Made by a program: the position numbers and the translations under genes
Shown: one piece after another, positions 37,619 to 47,253 of the stretch
How positions within the stretch are numbered: position 1 is the first letter of the stretch
Layout: each line of letters opens with the position of its first letter
Notes under the pieces: generated by a model
The model's database searches: none
What the model saw: the letters and a program-made list of their open reading frames with translations, nothing else
What the model was told of the DNA's origin: nothing
DNA from: Bacteroidota bacterium
GTDB lineage: Bacteria; Bacteroidota; Bacteroidia; Chitinophagales; Saprospiraceae
DNA length: 64,000 bases
Direction: 5' to 3'
Assembly: GCA_029781865.1 (NCBI GenBank)
Contig: JAKOVW010000030.1
Coordinates: 93,694-157,693, forward strand

Positions 37619-39283
37619 TTACTTTTCAATGGTTATAGCCTGAGCTGTTTTCACTTTAAATTGCTGACCTCTCGCGATGATTAAAGGAATATCATCATCA
37701 GCTTTCAATTGGAAATTACTCGACTTCAAATTTAATCCTGATCCATCGCCCAGGACCAATCTGGTAATCACAAACTCCAATACCCCCGCCCTCTTATAAT
37801 CGCTTTTTTTGATTTTGCTTATTTTCATTTCTGCTTTATCATTTAATGAAACAGCGACTACTCCATTTATCAATACAGGTTTGGCAACTCTAAAATAATA
37901 TAATTTATTCTGCTGAAGATCTTCTTCGCTATTGAATTCCTGATTGGTGGCCAGAACCAATTCCGTATTAGCCGGAATGGTTACTTTTCTGGTTTTATGT
38001 TCAGATTTTTGTGCATTCGCATTTTCAACGGATTTAGTTTCCGGGCTTATTTCCGGAACCTGCTTTATGGCTTCGTTTTTGGGAGGTTCTTTGGTCTGTA
38101 CGACCGGGGATTCAGGCACGACCGGATGGTTGCTTTTATTGATTTCTTTTGAAACTGTCTCTTTGTTTTTTGATTCCGATTTGGGCCATTTTGCAATTTC
38201 TTCTTTTTGGCGGTTAATCCTATCCACCATTTCCCTTGTTTGCTTATTCAACGGATCCAGTTCGTGTATTTTTTGCACGATAAGCTGCGCTTCAAAAGGA
38301 GAATTTGCCGCCAATAAATCATTTGTTCTGCTTATCAATTTGGAAACCAGATCATTCTTCAAAGCCGGCAAGCCGGAATAATCCGGATATAATTTTTCCA
38401 GTTGTTTATAGGCTTTCCAGGCACAATCTTTATCCGGATAATAGAAATCACCGGACCTCAAAAAAGATTCTATTTTTAATTTGAGCGAATCCGCCACTGC
38501 AAATTCAATTTGACTTTTTACTGGAATCGCCACTGCTTGTTCCTTCGTGGAATTTCCGAATATAAACTTGCCCATTCCCAATACTAAAAATACAGCTACC
38601 ATAGCTAATCCTGCCCACTTAATCCAAACCTTGGAAGTATGAATTGAATTCAACAATTCCGGTTTGGGCTCAATAACGGTTTCCGGTTTTGCCGGTATTG
38701 GAGCTTTTGACGGTTTCAATTTAGCTAAAATGCCCTGGCATAAAATCTCGAAATCAGTATCCGAATGCATCCTGAGATTTAAAGAATTAATGTCCCTGAG
38801 AATGCTGGTGAGCTTGGCAATATTATTTCTGATTTCAGTGTACAGATTCAGGTCATCCGTAATTCCTTCAATATAACTCAGGGAATTCAATTCTTTGAGT
38901 TTAGATTGCAATAGATCAATCTGATTTTCCCAATACTTTACCAATTCAAGACGATCCGTAGATTTAGATATAGCTACTTCATCCAAAACAATGGGAAAGA
39001 TGCGGTCTCTAAGTCGGTCATTTTTATAAATCTGAATCAATTCAAACATACAAAATTCAGATTGCAGGTATTTATTACTTAAAATAATAATCACCATATC
39101 AGCTTTACCCAGCTGTATCATAAATTCCTGGATACTGCCTCTGTAATCGAGATGACTTTTGTCAACGATATAGGGTATGTTCTTTTCTTTGAATTTTCTG
39201 ATGAGGGCTTGCGTGACTTCATCGGATAGACCTCCCCAGGCATGAGAAATAAAAACACTATTTGACGGATACTCCTTAGTCAT
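37619..39283 (-). CDS. TIR-domain protein with single TM helix and C-terminal presumed periplasmic region
   Basis: 554 aa. SVFISHAWGGLSDEVTQALIRKFKEKNIPYIVDKSHLDYRGSIQEFMIQLGKADMVIIILSNKYLQSEFCMFELIQIY (TIR with WCxxE-like FCMFE, Glu81); TM about aa 219-243 (WIKWAGLAMVAVFLVLGMGKFIFG); TPR-like helices and beta-rich C-terminus. Confidence 0.92.
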   Translation of the reverse strand: MTKEYPSNSVFISHAWGGLSDEVTQALIRKFKEKNIPYIVDKSHLDYRGSIQEFMIQLGKADMVIIILSNKYLQSEFCMFELIQIYKNDRLRDRIFPIVLDEVAISKSTDRLELVKYWENQIDLLQSKLKELNSLSYIEGITDDLNLYTEIRNNIAKLTSILRDINSLNLRMHSDTDFEILCQGILAKLKPSKAPIPAKPETVIEPKPELLNSIHTSKVWIKWAGLAMVAVFLVLGMGKFIFGNSTKEQAVAIPVKSQIEFAVADSLKLKIESFLRSGDFYYPDKDCAWKAYKQLEKLYPDYSGLPALKNDLVSKLISRTNDLLAANSPFEAQLIVQKIHELDPLNKQTREMVDRINRQKEEIAKWPKSESKNKETVSKEINKSNHPVVPESPVVQTKEPPKNEAIKQVPEISPETKSVENANAQKSEHKTRKVTIPANTELVLATNQEFNSEEDLQQNKLYYFRVAKPVLINGVVAVSLNDKAEMKISKIKKSDYKRAGVLEFVITRLVLGDGSGLNLKSSNFQLKADDDIPLIIARGQQFKVKTAQAITIEK

Positions 39284-39488
39284 CGGATAGGATCAAAATT
39301 TACGCTAAAATATGCTAAAATCGGGAAGATATCAATGGCTACTTTTCCGGTTGAACTGCGAATTGCTTAACTTATGCAAATAACCTTTCATTGGCATACA
39401 AGCCGTTTTATGATTAAAACATCATTCAAAAAAATTCGATGCTCATTATTCACGACTATCACAGAACGCATCACCGCAATTTCATATC

Positions 39489-41765
39489 TTGTGCCCTCTA
39501 ATAGAACACATGAATTCTTTTCTCGACGGATTAAATCCGGAACAAAAAAAAGCAGTTACTCAAACTCATGGTCCCGTAATGGTAATTGCCGGTCCGGGAT
39601 CCGGTAAGACCAGGGTACTTACCTTCAGACTTGCTTATTTAATTCAACAAGGAATTAAACCCTATAACATACTTTCACTCACATTCACCAATAAAGCTGC
39701 ACGGGAAATGACAGAACGCATTAGTCAACTCGTCGGCAATGAAGTCAGAAAGGTCTGGAGTGGTACCTTTCACAGCATATTCGCAAGAATACTGAGAGTG
39801 GAAGCACCGAAGATCGGCTATCCTTCTGCCTTTTCAATTTATGATACGGAAGACAGTAAAAGTGTCATCAATGAAATTCTAAAGGAATTGAATCTGAATC
39901 CTAAAGAATACAATGTAAATACAGTCCGGACCCGCATCTCATCTGCTAAATCGAATCTCATTACGCCGATTATGTATGAAAAAGATGCTGACCTGAGAGA
40001 TCAGGATGCCGAAAACCGGATGCCACGAACCTATGAAATTTACAAAAAGTATGTACAACACTGCATCCGCGGTGGTGCCATGGATTTTGATGACCTGTTG
40101 CTACAATTGTTCCGTCTACTTCAGGAAAATCCGGATAACGTACTTGAAAAATACAGAAAGCAATTTCAATTTGTATTGGTAGACGAGTTTCAGGATACCA
40201 ATTATTTACAGTATGCGATTATCAAAAAACTAGTCCTTTATAAAGATAGTCCCAGAAATATCTGCATCGTCGGTGATGATGCACAAAGTATATACGCATT
40301 TCGCGGAGCAACCATAAAAAATATACTGGATTTTCAAACTGATTTTCCGGATGCACAAATTTTCAAACTTGAACAAAATTACCGGAGTACGCCACACATT
40401 GTTCAGGCAGCAAATGACGTCATTACCAACAATCAAAAGCAAATTAAAAAAGAAATCTGGACCGAAATTGAATCCGGAAATAAAATCAAATTACTGAAAT
40501 GCACGACCGACGTAGAAGAAGGACGAAAAGTTGCAGATTATATAGTCGAATTAAAGAACAGGTATCATCTTAAAAATCACGAAATCGCCATTCTTTACCG
40601 GACCAATGCGCAGTCACGGATCTTTGAAGAACAGTTGCGCAGAGTGAATATACCCTACAAGGTATTCGGTGGATTGTCTTTTTATCAGCGAAAAGAAATA
40701 AAAGATTTTCTGGCTTATCTGCGATTGATTGTAAATCTGAAAGACAATGAAGCCTTCAAACGGATTATTAATTATCCCAAACGGGGCATTGGTGATTCTA
40801 CAATAGATAAGTTTAAAGAATTCGCCACGGAAAACAATTGCTCGCTTTGGGAAGCAAGTGCACAGATCGAACTAAGTCCAAAAGCAGCACAGAGTCTTAA
40901 GCAATTCAAAATGCAGATCCTCGAGGTCCAGCAATCCAGTCATGCATCCGATGCTTACAACACGGCCATGTATGCATTTAAAATTTCAGGAATGTCTTCT
41001 GAATTAAAACAGGATCTGACGAATGAAGGATTACAGCGCCTGGAAAATGTGATGGCTTTATTAGATGGTATAAAAACGTTTACCGAAGAAGATGAATGGA
41101 GTGCAGAAGAAGACAAAGACAAATCACTTGCATCCTATTTACAATCCATCTCCTTAATTACAGAATTGGATCAAAGTGACAGTGCTGCCGAATATGTCAC
41201 CCTGATGTCCGTTCATTCCGCAAAGGGTTTGGAATTTGGCGCAGTCATCATCGGAGGATTGGAAGAAAATTTATTCCCAAGTTATCTTGCGTCCAAAGAT
41301 CCCGAGCAAATTGACGAAGAAAGGCGATTGTTTTATGTTGCTATCACCCGTGCTAAACAATTTCTTGCACTGTCATATGCAAATACCAGGTACGTATTCG
41401 GAAATCTTCGCATGAGCGAGCCCAGTCGCTTCATTGATGAGATCCAACCTGAACGAATGGAGATCGATAAAAATAATACACGCAATGCCGTATTTGAATT
41501 GATGGATGACAAACCGGATTTCAAAAATAAATGGGTTAGTAACAAACCGAAATTCAGCCGCGAAGTCATCACCAATTTTTCTGCCAGCCCTTCGGATTCC
41601 ATACAATCCGGCATGATGGTCCTTCATCAAAAATTTGGCAGAGGAAAAGTAATCACCATTGAAGGATCAAAAGAAAATAGAGTTGCAACAATTCTATTTA
41701 ATGAAATTGAAAATCCACAACGTAAAATCATTTTGAAATTTGCGAAATTGCAAATTGTAAATTAA
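39489..41765 (+). CDS. UvrD/PcrA-family ATP-dependent DNA helicase
   Basis: Up to 758 aa (GTG 39489 or ATG 39510). LNPEQKKAVTQTHGPVMVIAGPGSGKTRVLTFRLAYLI, LVDEFQDTNYLQY, VGDDAQSIYAFRGA, MSVHSAKGLEF, EERRLFYVAITRAK. Confidence 0.96.
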   Translation: MCPLIEHMNSFLDGLNPEQKKAVTQTHGPVMVIAGPGSGKTRVLTFRLAYLIQQGIKPYNILSLTFTNKAAREMTERISQLVGNEVRKVWSGTFHSIFARILRVEAPKIGYPSAFSIYDTEDSKSVINEILKELNLNPKEYNVNTVRTRISSAKSNLITPIMYEKDADLRDQDAENRMPRTYEIYKKYVQHCIRGGAMDFDDLLLQLFRLLQENPDNVLEKYRKQFQFVLVDEFQDTNYLQYAIIKKLVLYKDSPRNICIVGDDAQSIYAFRGATIKNILDFQTDFPDAQIFKLEQNYRSTPHIVQAANDVITNNQKQIKKEIWTEIESGNKIKLLKCTTDVEEGRKVADYIVELKNRYHLKNHEIAILYRTNAQSRIFEEQLRRVNIPYKVFGGLSFYQRKEIKDFLAYLRLIVNLKDNEAFKRIINYPKRGIGDSTIDKFKEFATENNCSLWEASAQIELSPKAAQSLKQFKMQILEVQQSSHASDAYNTAMYAFKISGMSSELKQDLTNEGLQRLENVMALLDGIKTFTEEDEWSAEEDKDKSLASYLQSISLITELDQSDSAAEYVTLMSVHSAKGLEFGAVIIGGLEENLFPSYLASKDPEQIDEERRLFYVAITRAKQFLALSYANTRYVFGNLRMSEPSRFIDEIQPERMEIDKNNTRNAVFELMDDKPDFKNKWVSNKPKFSREVITNFSASPSDSIQSGMMVLHQKFGRGKVITIEGSKENRVATILFNEIENPQRKIILKFAKLQIVN

Positions 41766-41854
41766 ACAGGTCTTCTAAAATTTATATGCTACGATGGCTT
41801 AGACATTTTGGAGTGATGAACAAACCCAAAATTTGTAGATACGTATAGCATTAA

Positions 41855-41892
41855 ACTTTGCGCACTTTGCGAAACCTTTGCGCCTTTGCGGT
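41855..41892. repeat. CTTTGCGCACTTTGCGAAACCTTTGCGCCTTTGCGG short repeat
   Basis: Reverse complement closely matches the GCAAAGAACGCAAAGGTTTCGCAAAGAGCGCAAAGG core of the 32911-33277 duplication. Confidence 0.8.
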
Positions 41893-42019
41893 TATAAAGT
41901 GCTTTCAACTTACGGATGCATCTGAAAATTAAAGAATATCGCACTAATAATTTCCCTTATTTCCCGTTATTTTGCAACGCTTTAGTTTTACGGCAATTAC
42001 AGCTATTCAGAATCTACAG

Positions 42020-43162
42020 ATGAATCAAGGTATAAAAACAAAGAATTGGAAGTTAATCATCATTGCAGTAGGACTACTGTTTATGCTGATGCCCTTATTC
42101 TATTCATATTACCTGGCTCAAAAACTTTCCAAACTGGAATTAACCAAAGTAGAATTATTTGAAAAAACCTTAAGAGAAATTACCAATACGTCCAACCTGA
42201 ACGAAGATATGACCTATGAGCAGGAAATGCTCGAAACCATTAAATCGGATCTGCAGATTCTTACCATCAACAGAAATAATAAAATCGAATTTTACAATTT
42301 TCCTGAAAACAGTGATACCGCAAGTTTGGTGCGCGAACTTAAGGCTCATGGTCCGCCTCCATTGGAAAGTGAAGACTATATCATTTATTACAAGTATCCG
42401 GTGATACTGACCTGGTTAAGCTATTTCCCCGTAGTCCAATTATTCCTGCTCATTCTCTATGCGGGAATAGGCTATGCCGTATTTAATGCTTCGCGCCGTG
42501 AGGAGCAAAACAGGGTATGGGTAGGAATGGCAAAAGAAACAGCACATCAGCTGGGTACACCCATATCAGGTATGATGGCATGGATTGAGAATCTGCGTGC
42601 TGCAGGAACCAGCGCGGAAGATCAAAAGCGATTTATTGATGAAATGGAATTCGATGTATTTAAATTACAGCAGGTTGCGGACCGCTTTTCGAAAATAGGC
42701 TCACAACCGGAATTGATAAAAACAGATTTAGTAGAAGTATTGGTGAATTGCAAAACATATATTGCCGCCAGGGCTTCAAAAAAAATCCGATTCGAATTTC
42801 CGGATCACGCAACTAACTCATTTTTTGCTCAAATTAACAGCAACCTGTTTTCCTGGGTCATCGAAAATCTCCTGCGCAATTCACTGGATGCCATGAATGA
42901 CAGCGGGTTAATCCGTTGTGAGATCAGGCAGGATTCAAAATGGGTCAATATCGATATCAGCGACACCGGAAAAGGCATTCCTTCTTCACAGTGGAAACAG
43001 ATTTTCCGACCCGGATTTACAACCAAAACCCGCGGTTGGGGGCTGGGCCTCTCCCTGGGACGCCGGATCATCGAAAACTACCACAATGGCAGGCTTTTCG
43101 TCAAGTCCTCCGAGCCCGGAAAAGGCACCACTTTTACCATACAATTGCCAAAGATTTCATAA
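42020..43162 (+). CDS. Membrane sensor histidine kinase
   Basis: ORF 41972..43162, likely ATG 42020. Two TM helices; H-box ETAHQLGTPISGMMAWIENLR; N-box ENLLRNSLDAM; G-boxes DTGKGIPSSQW...GWGLGLSLGRRII. Confidence 0.92.
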   Translation: MNQGIKTKNWKLIIIAVGLLFMLMPLFYSYYLAQKLSKLELTKVELFEKTLREITNTSNLNEDMTYEQEMLETIKSDLQILTINRNNKIEFYNFPENSDTASLVRELKAHGPPPLESEDYIIYYKYPVILTWLSYFPVVQLFLLILYAGIGYAVFNASRREEQNRVWVGMAKETAHQLGTPISGMMAWIENLRAAGTSAEDQKRFIDEMEFDVFKLQQVADRFSKIGSQPELIKTDLVEVLVNCKTYIAARASKKIRFEFPDHATNSFFAQINSNLFSWVIENLLRNSLDAMNDSGLIRCEIRQDSKWVNIDISDTGKGIPSSQWKQIFRPGFTTKTRGWGLGLSLGRRIIENYHNGRLFVKSSEPGKGTTFTIQLPKIS

Positions 43163-43201
43163 AGAATTCTACTCTGATTCTTTTTCATTCGGTTTTGATA
43201 C

Positions 43202-43209
43202 TAACTTTG
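43202..43209 (+). promoter_or_regulatory. Bacteroidota -7 promoter-like motif TAACTTTG upstream of pckA
   Basis: Matches TAnnTTTG 41 bp upstream of ATG 43251. Confidence 0.35.
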
Positions 43210-43250
43210 CAGCCGCTTTTCATTTAATCAACCAGGCTAAATCCAAATTC

Positions 43251-44864
43251 ATGGGCTTTTCAGGTAAAATTTCAGCTAGATCGCCAATTGAAAACTATGG
43301 TATTAAGAATCCAAAACATGTTTATTCCAACTTAACTCCGTCCCAACTCGTTAATGAAAGTTTAAACAGAAATATGGGCGTGCTGAGCGATAAGGGAGCC
43401 CTCTGCATCCGCACCGGTGAATTTACTGGCAGAAGCCCGGACGATAAATTTACCGTCGACAATGACATAACACACGACGCAGTCGACTGGAATAAATTCA
43501 ATAAACCCTTTCCACAAGATAAATTTGATGCGCTCTTTCAAAAAGTATGCGCTTATTTCGAAGGAAAAGAAATTTTCATTCAGGATTCCTATGCTTGCGC
43601 TGACGAAAGATATCGCATTAAAGTGCGGGTATTTGCTGAATATCCCTGGAGTGCACAATTTGCAAGCAATATGTTTATCCGATTAAACGATGAGCAAATT
43701 GAACAGTTTGAGCCGGAATGGTGCATATATTGCGCGCCTGACTTTCGCGCAGTACCATCTGTTGACGGAACCCGTCAACACAATTTTTCAATGATTGATT
43801 TTAAAACCAAGCGGATTTTAATAGGAGGTTCAGCATACACCGGAGAAATTAAAAAATCCATTTTTACCATACTCAATTTTATACTGCCTTATCAGAAAAA
43901 TGTATTGTCCATGCATTGCTCTGCAAATATTGGAAAGGCAGGAGATACAACCATATTTTTTGGTTTGTCAGGGACAGGAAAGACAACCCTTTCAGCAGAT
44001 CCTGAACGAGGACTGATCGGTGATGATGAGCATGGCTGGTCTGATAATGGCATATTTAATTTTGAAGGAGGTTGTTATGCCAAGTGCATCGATCTTACAG
44101 AGGAAAAAGAACCGGACATCTTTCATGCAATAACTCCGGGAGCGATATTGGAAAACATCGGTTTTTATAATGACAGCAATGTTCCTGATTATAGCAATTG
44201 TGCCATCACGGAAAACACAAGAGTTTCATATCCGATAGAACATATTCGCAATGCGGTAATTCCTTCTGTTGGTGGCCATCCGTCCAACATTTTCTTTTTG
44301 ACCTGTGATGCTTATGGTATCCTTCCACCAATCAGTAAATTAAATAAAGGACAGGCGATGTATCACTTTATTTCAGGATACACCGCAAAAGTAGCCGGAA
44401 CAGAAGCCGGTGTTACTGAACCGAAGGCAACCTTTTCGAATTGCTTTGGTGCGCCTTTCCTTCCATTGCATCCGACTTTTTATGCCGGTATGCTTGGTAA
44501 AAAAATTGAACAGTTCAAACCGAATATCTGGTTGGTGAATACAGGTTGGACCGCCGGACCTTATGGCGTAGGCAGCAGAATTAAATTGTCGTATACCCGT
44601 GCTTTGATTACAGCTGCAATGAATGGCACCTTAAACAAAGCATCCTATCAAACACATGAAATCTTTGGATTAGAATATCCCACGTCCTGCCCTGAAGTAC
44701 CAGCGGAAATATTAAATCCCAAAAATACCTGGGCAGATAAGGAATCATACGATCAGAAAGCAAATGCACTGGCAGAACTATTCATCAAGAATTTTGAAAA
44801 ATACAAATCAAAAGCTGATGATGAGATGCTTGCCGCTGCACCAAAAATGATGGTGGGGAATTAA
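43251..44864 (+). CDS. pckA: Phosphoenolpyruvate carboxykinase (ATP)
   Basis: Start at ATG 43251 within ORF 42918..44864. RTGEFTGRSPDDKFTVD, GLSGTGKTTLSADPERGLIGDDEHGWSDNGIFNFEGGCYAK, IWLVNTGWTAGPYGVGSRI. Confidence 0.97.
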   Translation: MGFSGKISARSPIENYGIKNPKHVYSNLTPSQLVNESLNRNMGVLSDKGALCIRTGEFTGRSPDDKFTVDNDITHDAVDWNKFNKPFPQDKFDALFQKVCAYFEGKEIFIQDSYACADERYRIKVRVFAEYPWSAQFASNMFIRLNDEQIEQFEPEWCIYCAPDFRAVPSVDGTRQHNFSMIDFKTKRILIGGSAYTGEIKKSIFTILNFILPYQKNVLSMHCSANIGKAGDTTIFFGLSGTGKTTLSADPERGLIGDDEHGWSDNGIFNFEGGCYAKCIDLTEEKEPDIFHAITPGAILENIGFYNDSNVPDYSNCAITENTRVSYPIEHIRNAVIPSVGGHPSNIFFLTCDAYGILPPISKLNKGQAMYHFISGYTAKVAGTEAGVTEPKATFSNCFGAPFLPLHPTFYAGMLGKKIEQFKPNIWLVNTGWTAGPYGVGSRIKLSYTRALITAAMNGTLNKASYQTHEIFGLEYPTSCPEVPAEILNPKNTWADKESYDQKANALAELFIKNFEKYKSKADDEMLAAAPKMMVGN

Positions 44865-44964
44865 TTTCAGATAAAATAGTACCATACCAATTTGTTTTCT
44901 ACTGAACCACATAGAAGACAAATAACATAATTTAAGAATACCTAAGGCGATTCTATCAGCACTA

Positions 44965-45831
44965 TTGGTTTCAAAAATTTTTTCTGTCCTCATGATCAAA
45001 ACATATTTAAAAACTGCTTCCAGGTTTCTAAGAAAATCAGGCTTTGGTCTTGAGGTAGATAAACTCATCTATTTTTATCATTTTCTCAAAAACAGAAAAG
45101 CGAATCTGCAATTTGAAAAAGCAAATCCTGATCTTCCACTGCCACCGCCCTACATGTTATTCGAATCCTATAAACTAAATTATGAAGCTTATTATAAGGA
45201 CGGATACGAAACGGCTAAATGGATTATCGGTTTACTCGGAGCCCATCTGGACTTAAATAAACCCATACGCATTTTAGATTGGGGATGCGGACCATCCAGA
45301 GTCATTCGTCATTTGCCCAAATTAGTAAATCCCGGCAGCATCATTGCCGGCAGCGATTACAATAAAAATACCATAGCCTGGAACAAAGAGAATATTACCG
45401 GCGTCCATTTTATTTTGAATCAATTACAACCACCATTGGATTTAGAAAATAATTCATTTGACGCAATTTATACGATCTCTATTTTTACTCATCTCTCCGA
45501 ACATCTTTTTACACCCTGGATTGAAGAGTTACATCGAATTTTGGATCACGAAGGTATTTTAATGATCACTTTACACGGCGAAGCATTTGTATCCAGACTT
45601 GAAGCTGATGAAAGGGAGCGCTTTCTAAAAGGCGAACCGATCATTCACGAATCCAATATAGACGGCCACCGTTCGTTCGGCGCTTTTCATCCGGTGAAAT
45701 ATGTTGAAGCCAGGATCAAACATTTATTTCAAATTGAGCAATTCATTCCGGGCACACTTATCAATGACATACCACAGCAGGATATGTGGATATTGAGAAA
45801 ACAAGACTCAACGAGTAACACCACCACTTGA
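44965..45831 (+). CDS. Class I SAM-dependent methyltransferase
   Basis: 288 aa. RILDWGCGPSRVIRHL (motif I), FDAIYTISIFTHLSEHLFTPWIEELHRILDHEGILMITLHG. Confidence 0.88.
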   Translation: MVSKIFSVLMIKTYLKTASRFLRKSGFGLEVDKLIYFYHFLKNRKANLQFEKANPDLPLPPPYMLFESYKLNYEAYYKDGYETAKWIIGLLGAHLDLNKPIRILDWGCGPSRVIRHLPKLVNPGSIIAGSDYNKNTIAWNKENITGVHFILNQLQPPLDLENNSFDAIYTISIFTHLSEHLFTPWIEELHRILDHEGILMITLHGEAFVSRLEADERERFLKGEPIIHESNIDGHRSFGAFHPVKYVEARIKHLFQIEQFIPGTLINDIPQQDMWILRKQDSTSNTTT

Positions 45832-45929
45832 ATGATGAAGATGAGCGACGATTTTACCTGAAGTCAAAACCATCTTAAGTGATCATAAAATTGTAATCCT
45901 ATTATTTCAGGCCGATCCTGAGTACTACT

Positions 45930-46277
45930 TTATTTGGGCCTGGAAGAGCTTTGAATTGAATCCACATTGATTTTATCTTCCGGCTTTTCCGGTTTTTTAT
46001 ATTGTGGAAATGCGACTTCGGGTTTTTCCGGTCTGATGGAATCATGAGGAATGGTCAAGCTGTCGTATTTTATTTTTTTTGCGGTATAGATTAATATGGA
46101 ATCGGCTTTCTCTTCAATTTCCTTCATCAATAGTTTATGACAATCTTCTTCTCTTTCTTTAATAAATTCGCGACGTCGCTCATCCAGTTTTTTGGCAACC
46201 ATTTCAACGGTGACTTCGGATTCATTTTTGCATCGCAGAAACAAAACTACAATTAATAGGAATAAACTAATTTTCAT
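45930..46277 (-). CDS. Hypothetical small lipoprotein/secreted protein
   Basis: 115 aa. N-terminus [20 protein letters not shown]; highly charged. Confidence 0.6.
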   Translation of the reverse strand: MKISLFLLIVVLFLRCKNESEVTVEMVAKKLDERRREFIKEREEDCHKLLMKEIEEKADSILIYTAKKIKYDSLTIPHDSIRPEKPEVAFPQYKKPEKPEDKINVDSIQSSSRPK

Positions 46278-46516
46278 AAACCCTTTTGCAATTGAATGAT
46301 TTGGATTTTCCGCACCTCTACTATAGAATCGAGTAAATGAGGCAGCACAGATTTATTTCGTAGCATACAGAGTGAATCCTGTTCCCTGATGATAGTCTGA
46401 TATTCAATCTGAAAAAGACTGTCCGCTTTTACTTTTGCTTTTTTCTCAATCTTGTAGGCATCTTCGCCACAGGAAAAAAAGAAAATCAGAAACAATAGTC
46501 CACTAAATACTTTCAT
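46274..46516 (-). CDS. Hypothetical small lipoprotein
   Basis: In-frame Met at 46516 of ORF 46274..46579: [28 protein letters not shown]; overlaps the lptB 3' end by 14 bp. Confidence 0.6.
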   Translation of the reverse strand: MKVFSGLLFLIFFFSCGEDAYKIEKKAKVKADSLFQIEYQTIIREQDSLCMLRNKSVLPHLLDSIVEVRKIQIIQLQKGL

Positions 46517-47252
46517 TGCCTGCTCTTCTTTTACGCAATTCGAAATTTTGTCCGAGATATACTCTGCGTACCGCCTCATCTGCAGCTAACTCTTCTGCAG
46601 TTCCTGACATGAGTATTCGGCCTTCAACGATCAAATAAGCTCTGTCTGTGATCGACAAGGTTTCCTGCACATTATGATCTGTGATCAATATCCCGATATT
46701 TTTGGCTTTCAGTTTTTGTACAATAGATTGTATATCCTCCACTGCAATCGGATCAATTCCGGCAAAGGGCTCGTCCAACAATATAAAATGAGGATCAGAA
46801 GCCAGCGATCTTGCTATTTCCGTACGACGACGTTCTCCCCCACTTAATGAATCCCCCGGATTTTTACGCACCCGGTTTAAATTGAATTCTGCCAACAGGG
46901 ACTCGAGTTTATCTCTTTGTTCTTCCTGACTCAATTGAGTCATTTCAAGTATCGCTTTGATATTATCCTCAACACTGAGCTTGCGAAAAACAGAAGGCTC
47001 CTGAGGTAAATAGCCGACTCCTTTCCTCGCTCTCACATACATTGCATCTCTGGTAATTTCTTTTTCATCCAGATAGACTGCACCTTTATTCGGAGTAATA
47101 AATCCAACAATCATATAAAAAGTGGTAGTCTTTCCTGCTCCGTTAGGACCGAGGAGGCCTACGATCTCGCCTTCATTGACTTCCACGGATACTCCATTCA
47201 CAACGACACGTGCACCATATGATTTCATCAGATTATCTGTACGCAGTTTCAT
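46503..47252 (-). CDS. lptB: LPS export ABC transporter ATP-binding protein LptB
   Basis: 249 aa. [92 protein letters not shown]. Confidence 0.95.
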   Translation of the reverse strand: MKLRTDNLMKSYGARVVVNGVSVEVNEGEIVGLLGPNGAGKTTTFYMIVGFITPNKGAVYLDEKEITRDAMYVRARKGVGYLPQEPSVFRKLSVEDNIKAILEMTQLSQEEQRDKLESLLAEFNLNRVRKNPGDSLSGGERRRTEIARSLASDPHFILLDEPFAGIDPIAVEDIQSIVQKLKAKNIGILITDHNVQETLSITDRAYLIVEGRILMSGTAEELAADEAVRRVYLGQNFELRKRRAGNESI

Positions 47253-47253
47253 G

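Noticed and set aside
36997-37629. Overlap of the OM barrel ORF with the TIR gene from a TTG at 37629
   Set aside because: The better start is ATG at 37614, which precedes a normal signal peptide and leaves a short gap rather than an overlap.
35853-39283. Classification as Thoeris or CBASS
   Set aside because: No ThsA-like SLOG/SIR2 gene and no CD-NTase cyclase in or next to the operon; only the effector-type domains match.
42918-43250. N-terminal extension of the PckA ORF (111 aa from GTG 42918)
   Set aside because: It overlaps the histidine kinase C-terminus in another frame; canonical PckA begins near Met at 43251, with a TAACTTTG motif just upstream.
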